DNA of 35,967 nt from an uncultured Collinsella sp. (GCA_900554135.1 USFU01000003.1:1-35967); one strand, 5' to 3'; counted from the first letter of the stretch, positions 23,134-31,402 are shown. Translations and numbers: made by a program. Notes: generated by a model from the sequence alone, not told the origin.

Positions 23134-24420
23134 ATGATATTTGAAACCTCTCGGGGCAGGTCTGCTCTGCTGTGCCATTCATGGCAATTCAAGCTTTGTT
23201 TCGTATGGGGCGGGGAGCTCGTTTCGACATTGACGAGTTCGATTCTCCAGATGGGTCTTATTTGGCATCTCGCCCTCACGACAGGGTCGTCTTCTCTCCT
23301 CTCCTTAGCATCGCTGGCAGGCTTTCTGCCGATTGCTTTGTTCGGAATCCTTGCGGGCGCCGTTGTCGACAGACTGCCTTTGAAACGTGTCCTCATCGGC
23401 GCCGACCTCTTCATTGCCGCGGTGGGTGCCGCCTTGGCGATTGCCTCGTTGGCCGGCAGCTTACCTGCATGGCTAATTCTCATCGCCTTGTTTCTCCGTG
23501 CAGTTGGTACTTCGTTCTACACGCCGGCCTCCCAATCTCTCACGCCCCATCTCGCCCCACCGGAGCATCTCGTTCGCCTATCGGGGGTGACTCAGGCGAT
23601 TCAGTCCGGCGGATACATTCTTGGCGCCGCGCTTGCAGCAGTGATTTATCCCGTGGCGGGCATTACCGCTATGATTGTCCTCGACGTGCTGGGAGCGCTT
23701 TTCGCTTCTTTAGCCGTCCTCGCCGCACAGATAGACGCAGGGGGCCTCGACGAAGCCGACCGCAGCTTGCCCTTTTCCAATAAGGTTCGAGAGCTCTTCT
23801 CTGAGATTTCGGACGGCTACAAGCTGATTAGGGGGTACAGGGGGCTGTTCGCCCTTCTTTGGTGCGGGTTCGTCTTCGCTTTCGCGTTCTCTCCGCTCGC
23901 GGCATTGTTCCCAATAATGACCTTGGGGCATTTTGGCGGTAGCACGGGGGATGCCGCTTTGGTGGAAATCCTTTTTTCTGCAGGCATGCTGGCTGGGTCC
24001 GGTATCTTGGCGGTTACGGGAGGGTTCCGCAATAGGTCGTTCACCATGGTCGCCGCGATTGCCGGCTTCGGCATTGCCGCAATCGTATCCGGATCGCTCG
24101 GCTCGTCGTTGTTCGCTGCTTTCCTGCCGGTGAGCTTTCTTATGGGCGCATGCTCCCCGTTGTACGCGGGAACCCAGACTGCCCTTATGCAGGAGCAGAT
24201 ACCTCCTGAGTACCTAGGCCGCGTTTTCGGCCTCTACGGAACCATCATGGCTTGGGCCATGCCCATGGGCCTCGCAGCTCCCTCCGTTTTTGCGGATCTG
24301 CTTGGAGCTCCGTTATGGTTCGTCGGCTCTGGAGCGACCATGGTACTGCTTGCGATGGCTATGCTGCTTGCTCCGAGCGTCCGAAGCGCGGGGAAAAGAG
24401 ATACCGGGCAGATTCAATAG
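23134..24420 (+). CDS. mefA: Mef-like MFS macrolide efflux transporter
   Basis: The 428-residue protein has about 12 hydrophobic helices and the layout of Mef(A/E) antibiporters, which pump out 14- and 15-membered macrolides. The N-terminal helix ends in SSILQMGLIWHLAL. The loop-2 motif VVDRLPLKRVLIGADL is typical, as are FYTPASQSLTPHLAP and, near the end, ALMQEQIPPEYLGRVFGLYG. I placed the start at the ATG at 23134, the last one before the homologous region. The ribosome site there is weak, which suits induced expression behind the attenuator. The likeness to Mef is from memory of family sequences. Substrate is inferred, helped by the linked Msr(D)-like gene. Confidence 0.82.
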   Translation: MIFETSRGRSALLCHSWQFKLCFVWGGELVSTLTSSILQMGLIWHLALTTGSSSLLSLASLAGFLPIALFGILAGAVVDRLPLKRVLIGADLFIAAVGAALAIASLAGSLPAWLILIALFLRAVGTSFYTPASQSLTPHLAPPEHLVRLSGVTQAIQSGGYILGAALAAVIYPVAGITAMIVLDVLGALFASLAVLAAQIDAGGLDEADRSLPFSNKVRELFSEISDGYKLIRGYRGLFALLWCGFVFAFAFSPLAALFPIMTLGHFGGSTGDAALVEILFSAGMLAGSGILAVTGGFRNRSFTMVAAIAGFGIAAIVSGSLGSSLFAAFLPVSFLMGACSPLYAGTQTALMQEQIPPEYLGRVFGLYGTIMAWAMPMGLAAPSVFADLLGAPLWFVGSGATMVLLAMAMLLAPSVRSAGKRDTGQIQ

Positions 24421-24681
24421 CCCAAGTATTCGAAAAAAAGAGGCAGCAGCCATCGGTTCAAGCGTCAGCCTTCAAGCCCTTGCGACGACGAGGTATTGCA
24501 CTGACATCCCACATCGCGCTCCTTATTCGTCGCCAACTATCATTTTCGGATTTGCCGGCTTGCGCAAGGTCAAAACGCTCGCGCCGGCAATTGGGCAAAG
24601 GCGAAAAATCGACGTGAGCAATCTTTTTTGGCATGGCTGCGTTTCCAGTAAAACGCTAATACACAAAAGGCGGTTCAACCT
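24421..24681. other. Spacer between the pump and ABC-F genes
   Basis: The 261 bases have no supported gene. An 8-bp inverted repeat, TTGCCGGC (24552-24559) and GCCGGCAA (24583-24590), could form a hairpin. A T-run TTTTTT lies near 24626. Comparable mef-msr spacers hold a leader and attenuator for msr(D), but I cannot point to a convincing leader frame here. Confidence 0.4.
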
Positions 24682-26151
24682 ATGGAACTCATAGTCAAAG
24701 CTAAAGACATCTTTTTGGAATATGCCGGCCGCGATATCCTAGATATCGAAGAGTTGGAAATCTACTCCTACGATCGCATCGGCTTGGTGGGAGACAATGG
24801 CGCAGGCAAAACCAGCCTGCTTAAAATTCTGAGCGGCAATCTTACCATTGCGGACGCCGACGTCAGGCGTTTCGGCAGCATTGCCCTCATCAGCCAGCTC
24901 GATGAACTCGACCTTGATGCGGCTCAGGGCAGTGGTGAGATGCTCTCCCGTCTCAACGTCGCCGGAGTGGCGCAGGAGACGATGAGCGGCGGAGAGGAGA
25001 CACGCGCCAAGATTGCCTCTGCGCTCTCCCGGCATGCAAGCGCGATCTTTGCTGATGAGCCTACGAGCCACCTCGACCAAGACGGCATCAGCCTTCTCGT
25101 CGGACAACTCAAGGCATTTGATGGAGCCCTGCTCATTGTGAGCCATGACCGTTATTTTCTCGATCAGGTAGTGGACAAGATCTGGGAGCTCAAAGACGGC
25201 GGTATTTCCGAATTCTGGGGTGACTACTCCGACTATCTGCGACAGAAAGAAGAAGAACGCAAAGTTCAGGCGGCTCGATACGAAGAGGCGATGCGCGAGC
25301 GCGAGCGCCTTGAAGCCGCCATCGAAAAACAACGGAAAAAAGCACGGCAGGTCGACGCCAAGCGGAAGGGTGCGAAAAAAAGCAACGAGAATGCAGGTCG
25401 ATTGGGACATCAGAAAGCAACCGGCACCAAACAGAAGAGGATGTACCAGGCGGCTAAGAACATGGAGAAGCGCCTCGAAGCGCTCGAAGGGATTGAGGCC
25501 CCTGACAGCATTCGCACCGTGCGGTTCCGCCAGAGCAAGGCCCTGGAACTGCATAGTAAATTTCCCATCTCGGCAGACGATTTCAGCTTGAGCTTCGGCA
25601 ACTGCATGCTCTATGACCACGCGAAATTCGAGATACCGCTCGGTGCCAAAGTGGCCATCACCGGTGGCAACGGTACAGGAAAGACCAGCCTGCTGAAGGC
25701 AATCGCTCGACGCGCCGACGGTATCAACATCTCTCCCAAGGCAGAGATCGGTTACTTTGAGCAAACAGGCTACAAGTTCGACGCCCGTCAGTCTGCGATC
25801 TCGTTCATGCAGGATGGTTGCGAGTACAGCATGACCGAAATCCGAAGCATCCTCGCCTCTATGGGAATCGGACCGCGTGACCTGGCAAAGGACGTTGGCG
25901 TTCTCTCGGGAGGCGAAGTCATCAAGCTGCTGCTCGCGAAGATGCTGCTGGGCAGATACAACATCTTGCTCATGGACGAGCCTGGAAATTACCTGGACAT
26001 CAAGAGCGCCGAAGCCCTCGAGCAGATGATGAGCGCCTATGCCGGAACGATAGTGTTCGTCTCCCACGATAAGAGGCTGGTCGAGAACGTCGCAGACATT
26101 ATTTACGAAATAAAGGACACCAAGCTAGTCAAAATCTTTCAGCGCGAATAA
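24682..26151 (+). CDS. msrD: Msr(D)-like ABC-F ribosomal protection protein
   Basis: The 489-residue protein has two ATPase domains without membrane segments, as in antibiotic-resistance ABC-F proteins that dislodge drugs from the ribosome. Walker A motifs are GDNGAGKTS (about 37-45) and GGNGTGKTS (about 328-336). Signature motifs are MSGGEET (about 101-107) and LSGGEVI, and Walker B segments include ADEPTSHLD and MDEPGNYLD. The linker between the domains (about 185-260) is long and highly basic, as in Msr proteins. [20 protein letters not shown] and [15 protein letters not shown] closely recall Msr(D), whose length (487) also matches. AAAAGGCGG precedes the ATG. It probably protects against macrolides and related drugs with the pump upstream. 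Confidence 0.9.
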   Translation: MELIVKAKDIFLEYAGRDILDIEELEIYSYDRIGLVGDNGAGKTSLLKILSGNLTIADADVRRFGSIALISQLDELDLDAAQGSGEMLSRLNVAGVAQETMSGGEETRAKIASALSRHASAIFADEPTSHLDQDGISLLVGQLKAFDGALLIVSHDRYFLDQVVDKIWELKDGGISEFWGDYSDYLRQKEEERKVQAARYEEAMRERERLEAAIEKQRKKARQVDAKRKGAKKSNENAGRLGHQKATGTKQKRMYQAAKNMEKRLEALEGIEAPDSIRTVRFRQSKALELHSKFPISADDFSLSFGNCMLYDHAKFEIPLGAKVAITGGNGTGKTSLLKAIARRADGINISPKAEIGYFEQTGYKFDARQSAISFMQDGCEYSMTEIRSILASMGIGPRDLAKDVGVLSGGEVIKLLLAKMLLGRYNILLMDEPGNYLDIKSAEALEQMMSAYAGTIVFVSHDKRLVENVADIIYEIKDTKLVKIFQRE

Positions 26152-26203
26152 CCCTAAATGAGCAGGATATATTCCCAGAATGGAGACAAAAGGCCTCGAA
26201 GGG

Positions 26204-26211
26204 GGGGGTGC
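26204..26211 (+). repeat. 8-bp direct repeat, right edge of resistance cassette
   Basis: GGGGGTGC, the second copy of the repeat at 22526-22533, lies at the end of an eight-G run. The coding frame of the interrupted gene resumes in the TGC codon. Confidence 0.5.
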
Positions 26212-26646
26212 CTCCAGGCCCTGTCGGCGCTCGCCATGACGCGCATGTACTACGACGGCAGCATGGACGACCGCAGCGCCCTCATCGAAGAACAGCGGAT
26301 CCTGGACAAATCTCAGGGCTTTCTGAAAAAGAGGCAGGTCCTCGCAGCGCTCATGGAGATGAAGATCGGGGGCATGAAAGGGACGCCCATCGCGCTTCCT
26401 CGCGGAGCCCAGGGAAACGCCCTCAAGAGGCTGGTCTCTCAGACCCCCAGAGCCGCTGCAAAAGAGCAACTCCTCGAAGCTAAGGTTGAGATGCGCGCGA
26501 GCCTACGCTCCGGAGAGTCGAAGCTGAGGTCCGAGGCCGAAGATCGAAAAGGCAAAATCCAACGCATCGCGGCGGTATCCCGGTCAGCCAGGACGCTGCT
26601 CACTGATGGGACCGACTGCTGGCTCATCGACGATCAGACAGATTAG
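26209..26646 (+). pseudogene. Broken partner of the GIY-YIG-like gene, 3' part
   Basis: From CLQALSALAMTRMYYDGSM the frame runs as a helical, charged segment through ALPRGAQGNALKRLVSQTPR to TDGTDCWLIDDQTD. It reads as the natural continuation of the helical region that stops at 22533: both have the same composition and the two ends share GGGGGTGC. Rejoining in frame needs a G-run of seven, between the five at the left edge and the eight at the right. An ATG at 26158 opens the same frame but codes for cassette sequence, so an independent gene is less likely. Confidence 0.62.
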
Positions 26647-26654
26647 GAAAGACA

Positions 26655-26680
26655 AAGAGGCGGGCAATTGCCCGCCTCTT
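26655..26680. terminator. Bidirectional terminator between convergent genes
   Basis: AAGAGGCGGGCAA and TTGCCCGCCTCTT form a perfect 26-base palindrome between the plus-strand cargo and the minus-strand mobilisation operon. Confidence 0.75.
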
Positions 26681-26681
26681 A

Positions 26682-26777
26682 CTACATCACCCACTTGAAC
26701 ACGGCGCGGAACAGCCAGACGAAAAAGCCCAGCGTGACCTTAAGCGCCGCCTTGAGGAACCTACCAAGCCTCTTCAT
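26682..26777 (-). CDS. Tiny basic hydrophobic peptide at the end of the mobilisation operon
   Basis: A 31-residue frame encodes a Lys/Arg-rich start (MKRLGRFLKAALK) followed by a hydrophobic aromatic stretch (LGFFVWLFRAVF). Its ATG overlaps the last 17 bases of the upstream gene, and GGGGTGA lies before it. It could be a single-pass or amphipathic membrane peptide. Function is unknown, and it may not be translated. Confidence 0.42.
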   Translation of the reverse strand: MKRLGRFLKAALKVTLGFFVWLFRAVFKWVM

Positions 26778-27315
26778 CGACGTCACCCCAATCTTCCTTG
26801 ACCTTGCGGGCACCATCCTCGGCGCCCTCTTCCTTCTCTTGCGCGAGCAGCCTCGCCAGCTCGTCGGGCACGCCCGGGACCTCCGCCCTCCCCAGCGCGC
26901 GCTGCAGCTCCTTTATCTGCGACTTCAGCGGTTTTGAGGGAGGACCCACGTGCTCGCGGTAGCAGGCGCCGATCGCGGCCGCGTCGCACAGGTATCCCCG
27001 CACCCGGGCGAACGCCTCGTCGCCGTCGAGCAGGACGCGCCGGGCTCGCCCGAGCTCGGCCTCCGAGGCAAGCATGAAGCGCCATCCGCGGGACCTGCGT
27101 GCGGCCGGGATGCCGTCCGCGGGCGCGTCGGCGCGCCAGTCGTCGCGCACCTGGTGCCAGTTCGCCGTGAGCCAAAGCCCCTTCTCGGGCACCTCACGCA
27201 TCTCGAGCTCGAACTCCGTGAGCATGTTCGCGCCGGAGAACGGCGACCCCTCCGTGAACGAGAGCGTGTCGAACAGCGTCGTCCTGCCGCCCTCGTACTC
27301 TATCCTCACCATCAT
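26761..27315 (-). CDS. Hypothetical protein cotranscribed with the relaxase
   Basis: The 184-residue soluble protein has no named family that I recognise. Its first half (MVRIEYEGGRTTLFDTLSF, then NMLTEFELEMRE) looks beta-rich. It is followed by WLTANWHQVRDDW and a helical region with SKPLKSQIKELQRAL. The C-terminus is acidic. The start codon overlaps the relaxase stop in an ATGA junction, so the proteins are probably made together. An accessory role in DNA processing is inferred only from position. Confidence 0.72.
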   Translation of the reverse strand: MMVRIEYEGGRTTLFDTLSFTEGSPFSGANMLTEFELEMREVPEKGLWLTANWHQVRDDWRADAPADGIPAARRSRGWRFMLASEAELGRARRVLLDGDEAFARVRGYLCDAAAIGACYREHVGPPSKPLKSQIKELQRALGRAEVPGVPDELARLLAQEKEEGAEDGARKVKEDWGDVDEEAW

Positions 27316-28583
27316 CTCCGGCCCCTCTCCCTGCGCTGGTCCTGCTGGGCCCGCTGCCGCTCGGCGGCGAGGATGCGCTGCTGCTCGTCCTCATGCCGGC
27401 TGCCGCGCTGGTTGTCGCCGGCTTCGCCGCGCTTGTCGCCGTTCCCGTAGCGGGTCTTGAGGGGCATGAGGCCGTTCTCCGCTATGTAGGCTCGCGCAGC
27501 CTCGAGGCGGCGGTACCCCTCGCCGCCCGCCTGGCCGCGGCGCTCGAGCGTCGCCATCCTGAGACCGAACTCCTCGATCGACTCGACGTCGAACTTCGCG
27601 CAGGTCTCGAGCGCCGAGGAGAGCCTGCTCAGCTCCGAGAGGTCGTTGAGCTCGAGGGCCCGCTCGGCGGCCTCGCGGATGCGCGCGGTGCTCGCGTCCG
27701 TGGGGCGGTAGGCGCCTTCGCGCTCGAACCGCCGGCGGAGCATCTCCTTGCCGTAGACGAACCCCAGGCGCTCGCCGCTGACCTTCTTGGACGGCTCCTC
27801 TGCCAGGCTGAACACCCAGTCGTCCCGCCTCGCCTTGGCCGAGTTGTCGGCGACGTGCACGCCCAGGGCGTCGAGGATGCCGAGGAACTCCGCCTCGTCG
27901 CGCGCCGTGGTCTTGGCGAGCGCGACGCGGGCGCGGATGTCGCCGACCCACGAGTAGCCGCCAGAGCGCATGATCTCCTTCTCGGCACGGCCCAGGTAGA
28001 CGCTCCTGCGACTCCTGGGCCCGCCCGCGCCGGCGCGCCCTCGCGCCTTCGACGGCGATTCTGGCGCCCGGTCGTTGGAGAGGCCCGACAGCCCGCGCTC
28101 GCGGGCCATGTCCTGAAGGTCTCGGTTGAGGTCCTCGGGGTGCTGGGTCTGCATGCGGTAGCCCGTGCGGAGGTTCGCGTTGTTCACTACGATGTGCGCG
28201 TGGGGTATGCCGCGGGCGTTGTCGTCGTGGTAGACGATGGCGATCTCGTGGTCGCCGAAGTGCTTGAGCGCCCACGAGCACGCGAGCTCGCGCAGCGCAG
28301 CCAGGTCGATGTCGTCGCCGGGGTCCGGCGAGAGCACGAAGTGCTTGAACGTGCGCGCGGGCTTTCCCCTCCAGGGTGCGTCCGTGCCGAAGGCGGCGCG
28401 AGTGGCGTCCATCTCGGCGTCCCAGGCGCAGGCCTCCTTGGCCTCGTCTCCCAGCGCGCCGGCGTCGCGCTCGTCGTAGCTCAGGTTGAACAGGTCGCGC
28501 GCGAGGGCGCGGCCTCCCTTCTCGAGGTAGCGGCGGATGCCTCCGGTCGCGCCGTGGCCGCTTATCGGCTTCAGGATCGGCAT
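27312..28583 (-). CDS. MobA/VirD2-type relaxase
   Basis: The 423-residue relaxase nicks the transfer origin and pilots the strand. The N-terminal domain begins MPILKPISGHGATGGIRRYL. It has KHFVLSPDPGDD near residues 77-88 and the metal-binding HxH motif IPHAHIVVNN around 126-135, typical of the PF03432 family. A mid-region of about 150 residues follows, and the tail is basic and Gln/Arg-rich. The ATG at 28583 was chosen because the family domain starts there. The open frame continues upstream only through the MobC gene in another frame. It overlaps mobC by 13 bases. Confidence 0.9.
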   Translation of the reverse strand: MPILKPISGHGATGGIRRYLEKGGRALARDLFNLSYDERDAGALGDEAKEACAWDAEMDATRAAFGTDAPWRGKPARTFKHFVLSPDPGDDIDLAALRELACSWALKHFGDHEIAIVYHDDNARGIPHAHIVVNNANLRTGYRMQTQHPEDLNRDLQDMARERGLSGLSNDRAPESPSKARGRAGAGGPRSRRSVYLGRAEKEIMRSGGYSWVGDIRARVALAKTTARDEAEFLGILDALGVHVADNSAKARRDDWVFSLAEEPSKKVSGERLGFVYGKEMLRRRFEREGAYRPTDASTARIREAAERALELNDLSELSRLSSALETCAKFDVESIEEFGLRMATLERRGQAGGEGYRRLEAARAYIAENGLMPLKTRYGNGDKRGEAGDNQRGSRHEDEQQRILAAERQRAQQDQRRERGRR

Positions 28584-29017
28584 GGCGACCCCTCCACGAG
28601 CGAGTCGGCTCCGATGCGCCCGAGCTCGGCCGCCATCTCGCGGGCCGCGGCGTTCACGTCGGCGAGCTCGCGCTCGATCGTAGGGACGCTCTCCGCCACG
28701 AGGTCGCGGTCGACGCGCCCATGGCGGGCGTGGAAGTTGATGAGGTTCATCGCGTGCACGGCCTGGTTGTAGTGGTAGCCCCACTTCGTGAGCTCGCGCG
28801 ACATCGCCCACAGGGCCCTGCGGTCCACGAGTATGCGGTGCTCGTCTCCCGCGTTGCCCTCCGTCGACAACGGTATGCGCACGAGGTAACGCAGGTACTC
28901 CGACTTGCTGAGGCCGGCGCGCTCGCACCGCTCGCAGAGCGCGTCGTAGTCGCCTCCCTCCATGCGGAACGTGACGCGGCGCTCCTTGCCCTTGGCGGCG
29001 CCGGCTTCCTCTTCCAT
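28571..29017 (-). CDS. mobC: MobC-like relaxosome protein
   Basis: The 148-residue protein has an N-terminal ribbon-helix-helix-like region (RRVTFRMEGGDYDALCERCE, then GLSKSEYLRYLV). The MobC core ELTKWGYHYNQAVHAMN is near residues 75-91, and a helical C-terminus follows. MobC proteins bind oriT and help the relaxase open the DNA. It directly precedes and overlaps the relaxase gene and follows the candidate oriT region. GGAAAGGA lies 6 bases upstream of the ATG. Confidence 0.88.
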   Translation of the reverse strand: MEEEAGAAKGKERRVTFRMEGGDYDALCERCERAGLSKSEYLRYLVRIPLSTEGNAGDEHRILVDRRALWAMSRELTKWGYHYNQAVHAMNLINFHARHGRVDRDLVAESVPTIERELADVNAAAREMAAELGRIGADSLVEGSPCRS

Positions 29018-29228
29018 GGCGGATTCCTTTCCTCGGGCCCGCCGCGCGGCGGGCGCGTCTCTCTAGGGGCGCGGGGGATCCCCCGCAGGCGGCGGCCCGG
29101 CTCGGGCGCCGCCTCTGGGACCGGGCCTCGCGAAAGCGGGCTCCCAAACGGCCCGCGGCATGACGGGTCCGAAGCCGCCCGGTCCCCAAGTGCTATGGAC
29201 GCCCGACCGAAGTGTCGGACGCCATAGG
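29018..29228. other. Intergenic region with candidate oriT
   Basis: The 211 bases between parB and mobC are rich in GC dyads, including one around CCGCCGCGCGGCGG (about 29041-29054). They contain the oriT-like inverted repeat listed separately. No gene is supported. Confidence 0.5.
29193..29227. other. Candidate origin of transfer (oriT) dyad
   Basis: CTATGG (29193-29198) and CCATAG (29222-29227) bracket inner arms CCGAC (29203-29207) and GTCGG (29214-29218). This interrupted inverted repeat lies just upstream of mobC and the relaxase, the expected place for an oriT. It could instead be a transcription terminator of parB, but there is no T-run. Confidence 0.5.
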
Positions 29229-30185
29229 CTACTTGCTGGATTTCGAGTGTGAGGCCCTTCTTCGAACCTTCTGGGCTCCTGCGCCCGCCTCCGCGTAGGG
29301 CGCCGTCATGAGCGCCATCTCCCGCAGCAGCGAGAGGTCGGCCGCGCTCGGGCTCTCGGGCGGGCTCTCGAGGAAGTCGGCGACGAGCCTCGCGGCCTTG
29401 GCGATGCGCCCGTCGGGGCCGGCCTGGGCCTTCCCCTCGTTCCTTACGTAGTCGGAGAGCTCCCGCTTGGTGCGCCGCCAGGGCTCCATGGCGGCGTGCA
29501 TCTCCGCCTGGCGCTCTTTCGGCATGCCTGCGAGCGAGCGCACCGCCTCGGCGCTGAGGTTGCCGCGGTCGGCCTCGGCGGCCCACTCGGGCGAGAGGTC
29601 CTCGGCGATCCGGCGGGCCAGCCTCTCCTCGCGCGCGATGGTCTTGCCGGAGACCTTGCGCCCCGTCTGCCGCTCGATGATGGCGGCCTTCACGTCGTCG
29701 ACGCGCATGCCGGAAAGCGATGGGTCCTCGGAGCGCAGGCGCACGGCGTCGCCCCTGAGCGCCTCGGTCGCGGCGGCGCGCTCGGTCACGGTGAGGGCGC
29801 GGGTGAAGTAGTTCGCGGCGTGGAGCAGCGTCACCGCCCGCTCGTCGTCGATGCCCTCTATTACGCGGCAGGGCATCCTCTCGTAGGCGGGGTCGTCCTT
29901 CGCGAGCAGAGCGTAGGCTGCCTTGCGGCGGTGCCCGGAGACCATCTGCCACGAGCCGTCGCCGACCTTGCGCACGAGCGGCAGGTCGGTGAGGCCGTCG
30001 GCGCGTATGGACTTGGCGAGCTCGGCTATGCCCGCCGGGTCCATGGAGTACGCGGCGTTCGCTGGGTGGTCGGCGATGTCGGCCACCGCTATCTCGGACA
30101 CCGGGTAGCGCCCGCGGGTGCGCGACGCGCCGTCGAGGAGCCCCGTGATGGTGAAGCCCGCGGCCACCTGGCTAGGCGAGCTCAC
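29229..30185 (-). CDS. parB: ParB-like partition protein
   Basis: The 318-residue protein has the ParB N-terminal nuclease-like/CTPase fold. VSEIAVADIADHPAN (residues 29-43), GIAELAKSIRADGLTDLPLVRK and GHRR at 84-87 fit. A helix-turn-helix region around 150-180 (VKAAIIERQTGRKVSGKTIAREERL) would bind parS-like DNA. The C-terminal part is Ala-rich. Its start overlaps the end of parA by 14 bases. ParB with ParA keeps low-copy elements in dividing cells, which fits an ICE that can replicate. The dyads upstream of parA are candidate binding sites. Confidence 0.87.
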   Translation of the reverse strand: MSSPSQVAAGFTITGLLDGASRTRGRYPVSEIAVADIADHPANAAYSMDPAGIAELAKSIRADGLTDLPLVRKVGDGSWQMVSGHRRKAAYALLAKDDPAYERMPCRVIEGIDDERAVTLLHAANYFTRALTVTERAAATEALRGDAVRLRSEDPSLSGMRVDDVKAAIIERQTGRKVSGKTIAREERLARRIAEDLSPEWAAEADRGNLSAEAVRSLAGMPKERQAEMHAAMEPWRRTKRELSDYVRNEGKAQAGPDGRIAKAARLVADFLESPPESPSAADLSLLREMALMTAPYAEAGAGAQKVRRRASHSKSSK

Positions 30186-30936
30186 GGGACACCTCGTCGG
30201 CGAGAGCCTCGTAGTCGCGCGCAGGGCGGCTCCCCGGCTCGAAGGCCGCCACCGGCTTCCACTGCCAGCTGCCCTCGCAGACCTTGCTGCTCGCGTGGAT
30301 GACCGTCTCGAACTGCTCGTCCGGGAAGAACCCGTCGAGCACGGCCGCGCCCGTGGCCTCGGCGTTGGTCATGCGGCCGGGCACGCAGGTGCGGAGAATC
30401 TTCCAGCGGGGCGTGGGCATGCGCAGCGCGTCCGCGATGGAGCGCGTTGCCTCCACGGTGAGCGCCGTGCCGCGCATCACGGTGGAGTCGAGCTTCACGG
30501 GGATGACGACCATGCCTCCCTCCGCTGCGGCGAGGTAGGCGTTGAAGGCGAGCCTGCGCATCACAGGGCTGCAGTCGATCAGGCAGGCGTCGTAGGAGCC
30601 CGAGGCGTCGTCGAGGGCGAACTTGAGGCGCTGCTCGCGCAGGAGCATCTCGTTCTGGTCGACGAGGTCGATGGTCGAGGCCACCACGTCGAGGCCCTCC
30701 CCGGCGGCGTAGGCGACCTCCTCCACGGGCGCGCCGCCGTAGAGCAGCTCGACCGAGGTGCGCCGCTCGGAGGCGGCCCGGTCGTAGAGGCCGAAGAAGT
30801 CGGTGGCCGACGCCTGCGGGTCGAGGTCGACGAGCAGGGTCCGAAGGCCCCGGGCGGCGAAGATGGCCGCCAGGTTCACGGCGGTCGTCGTCTTGCCGAC
30901 GCCGCCCTTGTAGTTGGAAATGGCTATCGTGCGCAT
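30172..30936 (-). CDS. parA: ParA-type partition ATPase
   Basis: The 254-residue ATPase opens with the deviant Walker A motif KGGVGKTT at residues 10-17. It continues with LLVDLDPQASATDFFGLYD near 38-56 and CLIDCSPVMRRLAFNAY near 118-134, the hallmarks of ParA/Soj proteins. The ATG at 30936 has AGAGGA upstream and starts at the conserved MRTIAISNYKGG. The frame extends upstream to 31038 without homology. It is the first gene of the minus-strand operon, behind two large palindromes likely to be operators or partition sites. Confidence 0.92.
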   Translation of the reverse strand: MRTIAISNYKGGVGKTTTAVNLAAIFAARGLRTLLVDLDPQASATDFFGLYDRAASERRTSVELLYGGAPVEEVAYAAGEGLDVVASTIDLVDQNEMLLREQRLKFALDDASGSYDACLIDCSPVMRRLAFNAYLAAAEGGMVVIPVKLDSTVMRGTALTVEATRSIADALRMPTPRWKILRTCVPGRMTNAEATGAAVLDGFFPDEQFETVIHASSKVCEGSWQWKPVAAFEPGSRPARDYEALADEVSRELA

Positions 30937-31005
30937 GGGTCGCGTCCTCTCTAGCGTGGGGCGCGTCTCGCCGCGTTCGGTCCGGCGCGCCCCGAGTCTC
31001 GGAGC

Positions 31006-31036
31006 GTCGGGACAAAACCGTACGGATTTGTCCGAC
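31006..31036. promoter_or_regulatory. Palindromic site upstream of parA, proximal
   Basis: GTCGG-GACAAA and TTTGTCCGAC flank a palindromic centre CCGTACGG. The CGTACGGATTTGT block at 31019 recurs as CGTACGGATATGT at 31058. It is likely an operator or parS-like partner for ParB. Confidence 0.6.
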
Positions 31037-31045
31037 AAGCGGAGT

Positions 31046-31085
31046 GTACCACGAAAACGTACGGATATGTACGCTTTCGTGGTAC
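31046..31085. promoter_or_regulatory. Palindromic site upstream of parA, distal
   Basis: GTACCACGAAAACGTAC and GTACGCTTTCGTGGTAC are reverse complements at 16 of 17 positions around a GGATAT centre. This is one of the strongest dyads in the window and shares its core with the site at 31006-31036. Confidence 0.65.
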
Positions 31086-31105
31086 AGGGGTCGGGTTTCG
31101 GGAAA

Positions 31106-31133
31106 GCCCGGCCCCGGGAGCCCGGGGCCGGGC
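31106..31133. repeat. 28-bp GC-rich perfect hairpin
   Basis: GCCCGGCCCCGGG (31106-31118) is fully complementary to CCCGGGGCCGGGC (31121-31133). There is no T-tract. It may isolate transcription from the recombinase module or form a structured site. Confidence 0.5.
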
Positions 31134-31140
31134 GCGCCGC

Positions 31141-31203
31141 CTAGGAGAGCGGCTCCATCTCGCCGAAGCAGTTGACGTGATATCTGTAGGTTGTTTTGTT
31201 CAT
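31141..31203 (-). CDS. Possible micro-protein at the right end of the ICE body
   Basis: A 20-codon frame encodes MNKTTYRYHVNCFGEMEPLS. A reasonable ribosome site (AAGGTGA) lies 6 bases before its ATG. The sequence upstream is AT-rich and promoter-like. It is too short to judge and may be chance. Confidence 0.3.
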   Translation of the reverse strand: MNKTTYRYHVNCFGEMEPLS

Positions 31204-31402
31204 GACGTTCACCTTATCTTTCTGATTCATATGCCCAGCTCAGGGCATGCTTCAAACGTGTTTTTATTAATACTTTCGAGCGGTGGCTCCCGCTCTTATC
31301 TTCTAGATTGTGTCCGAGGCGCAAGGCCGCGGTCACCCAGCTCCAACCTGGGCAAACGGACGGGCCAGCGTCGAAGACACCCGTACGACAGGAAGGAGCA
31401 AC

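Larger units (their letters stand above)
22534..26203. mobile_element. Mef/Msr-type macrolide-resistance cassette inserted in a host gene
   Basis: This block of about 3.7 kb splits a coding sequence whose two ends lie on either side and is bordered by GGGGGTGC repeats. It carries a promoter, a leader peptide, an attenuator, a Mef-like pump and an Msr(D)-like ABC-F protein, in the gene order of the streptococcal MEGA element. No transposase, integrase or clear terminal inverted repeat is visible. The first 430 bases are non-coding or decayed. A weak frame at 22702-22899 has no recognisable family. Confidence 0.65.

Noticed and set aside
27393..28772. Long plus-strand open frame opposite the relaxase and MobC
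   Set aside because: It is antisense to well-supported mobilisation genes and lacks a domain or ribosome site.
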